Source: Tubulanus polymorphus
Lineage: Eukaryota; Nemertea; Palaeonemertea; Tubulaniformes; Tubulanidae
Length of the DNA: 64,000 bases
Reading direction: 5' to 3'
NCBI RefSeq assembly: GCF_964204645.1
Contig: NC_134026.1
Span: forward strand, 8,071,450-8,135,449
The notes under the pieces were generated by a model that saw only the letters and a program-made list of their open reading frames with translations, did not search any database and was not told the origin of the DNA. The position numbers were made by a program, and so were the translations under genes. This document shows, one piece after another, positions 63,835-64,000 of this stretch (its first letter is position 1; each line of letters starts with the position of its first letter).

Positions 63835-64000
63835 CCGTGGGTTACATTAAGGTATTAAGGAATATCAGAATAAAATGAATTTGAATTGGACGCACAAAGA
63901 TATGAGAATAATGAGTTCAAAATGTACAGATTTCAACATTCAAAACGCAACGAATAAAAATCACCAAACTTTACCTAAATTTACATCACAGTTTATCAAT

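Overview
The window looks like nuclear DNA of a marine invertebrate, probably a lophotrochozoan such as a mollusc or a relative. The reasons are intron-split animal genes (ANKRD53-like, a class A GPCR, NAA25, PAGR1), LINE and SINE debris, many foldback elements and very abundant minisatellites. The species cannot be named from the sequence. The clade guess rests only on the general style of the dispersed repeats.

Layout. 1-2.6 kb: an ankyrin-repeat gene (ANKRD53-like, minus strand, 3' end outside the window). 3.5-4.5 kb: a truncated LINE. 5.2-5.7 kb: a possible last exon encoding a short repeated peptide. 6.5-13.4 kb: a three-exon neuropeptide-type GPCR (minus). 13.5-18.4 kb: minisatellites and dispersed repeats. 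18.5-27.3 kb: NAA25, the NatB auxiliary subunit, in 28 exons. Its open frame adds up to exactly 999 codons, and several introns are swollen by minisatellites, one of which is built from a copied splice donor. 28.3-46.6 kb: a full-length 18,315-bp Polinton/Maverick-type virus-like transposon. 46.6-61 kb: two diverged copies of a small secreted coiled-coil protein gene in a segmental duplication, separated by tandem arrays, LINE remnants and foldback elements. 62.1-63.6 kb: PAGR1 (PA1) in three exons.

The Polinton is the centrepiece. It is bounded by a 6-bp target duplication (ACCCTC), starts 5'-AG and ends CT-3', and is visibly AT-rich. The rightward block encodes protein-primed PolB, a small possible OB-fold protein, a penton-like minor capsid protein, several small membrane proteins, a 462-aa conserved unknown, a 487-aa coiled-coil membrane protein, the double-jelly-roll major capsid protein and a zinc-finger protein. 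The leftward block encodes an HNH nuclease, two membrane proteins, a DDE integrase with a chromodomain, and the packaging ATPase. The blocks converge on a large inverted repeat at 40.6-41.0 kb. Polymerase and capsid frames are open, but the integrase/chromodomain, the ATPase, a small membrane protein and the zinc-finger gene each carry a single apparent break. The copy is therefore young but probably not autonomous, unless the breaks are assembly errors.

Three element features are worth following. Each end is a self-complementary foldback unit whose inner arms differ between left and right. Almost every gene starts at TAAATG, often behind a T-run, which resembles a poxvirus-type late promoter; PolB and integrase are the exceptions. 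No adenain-type protease was found.
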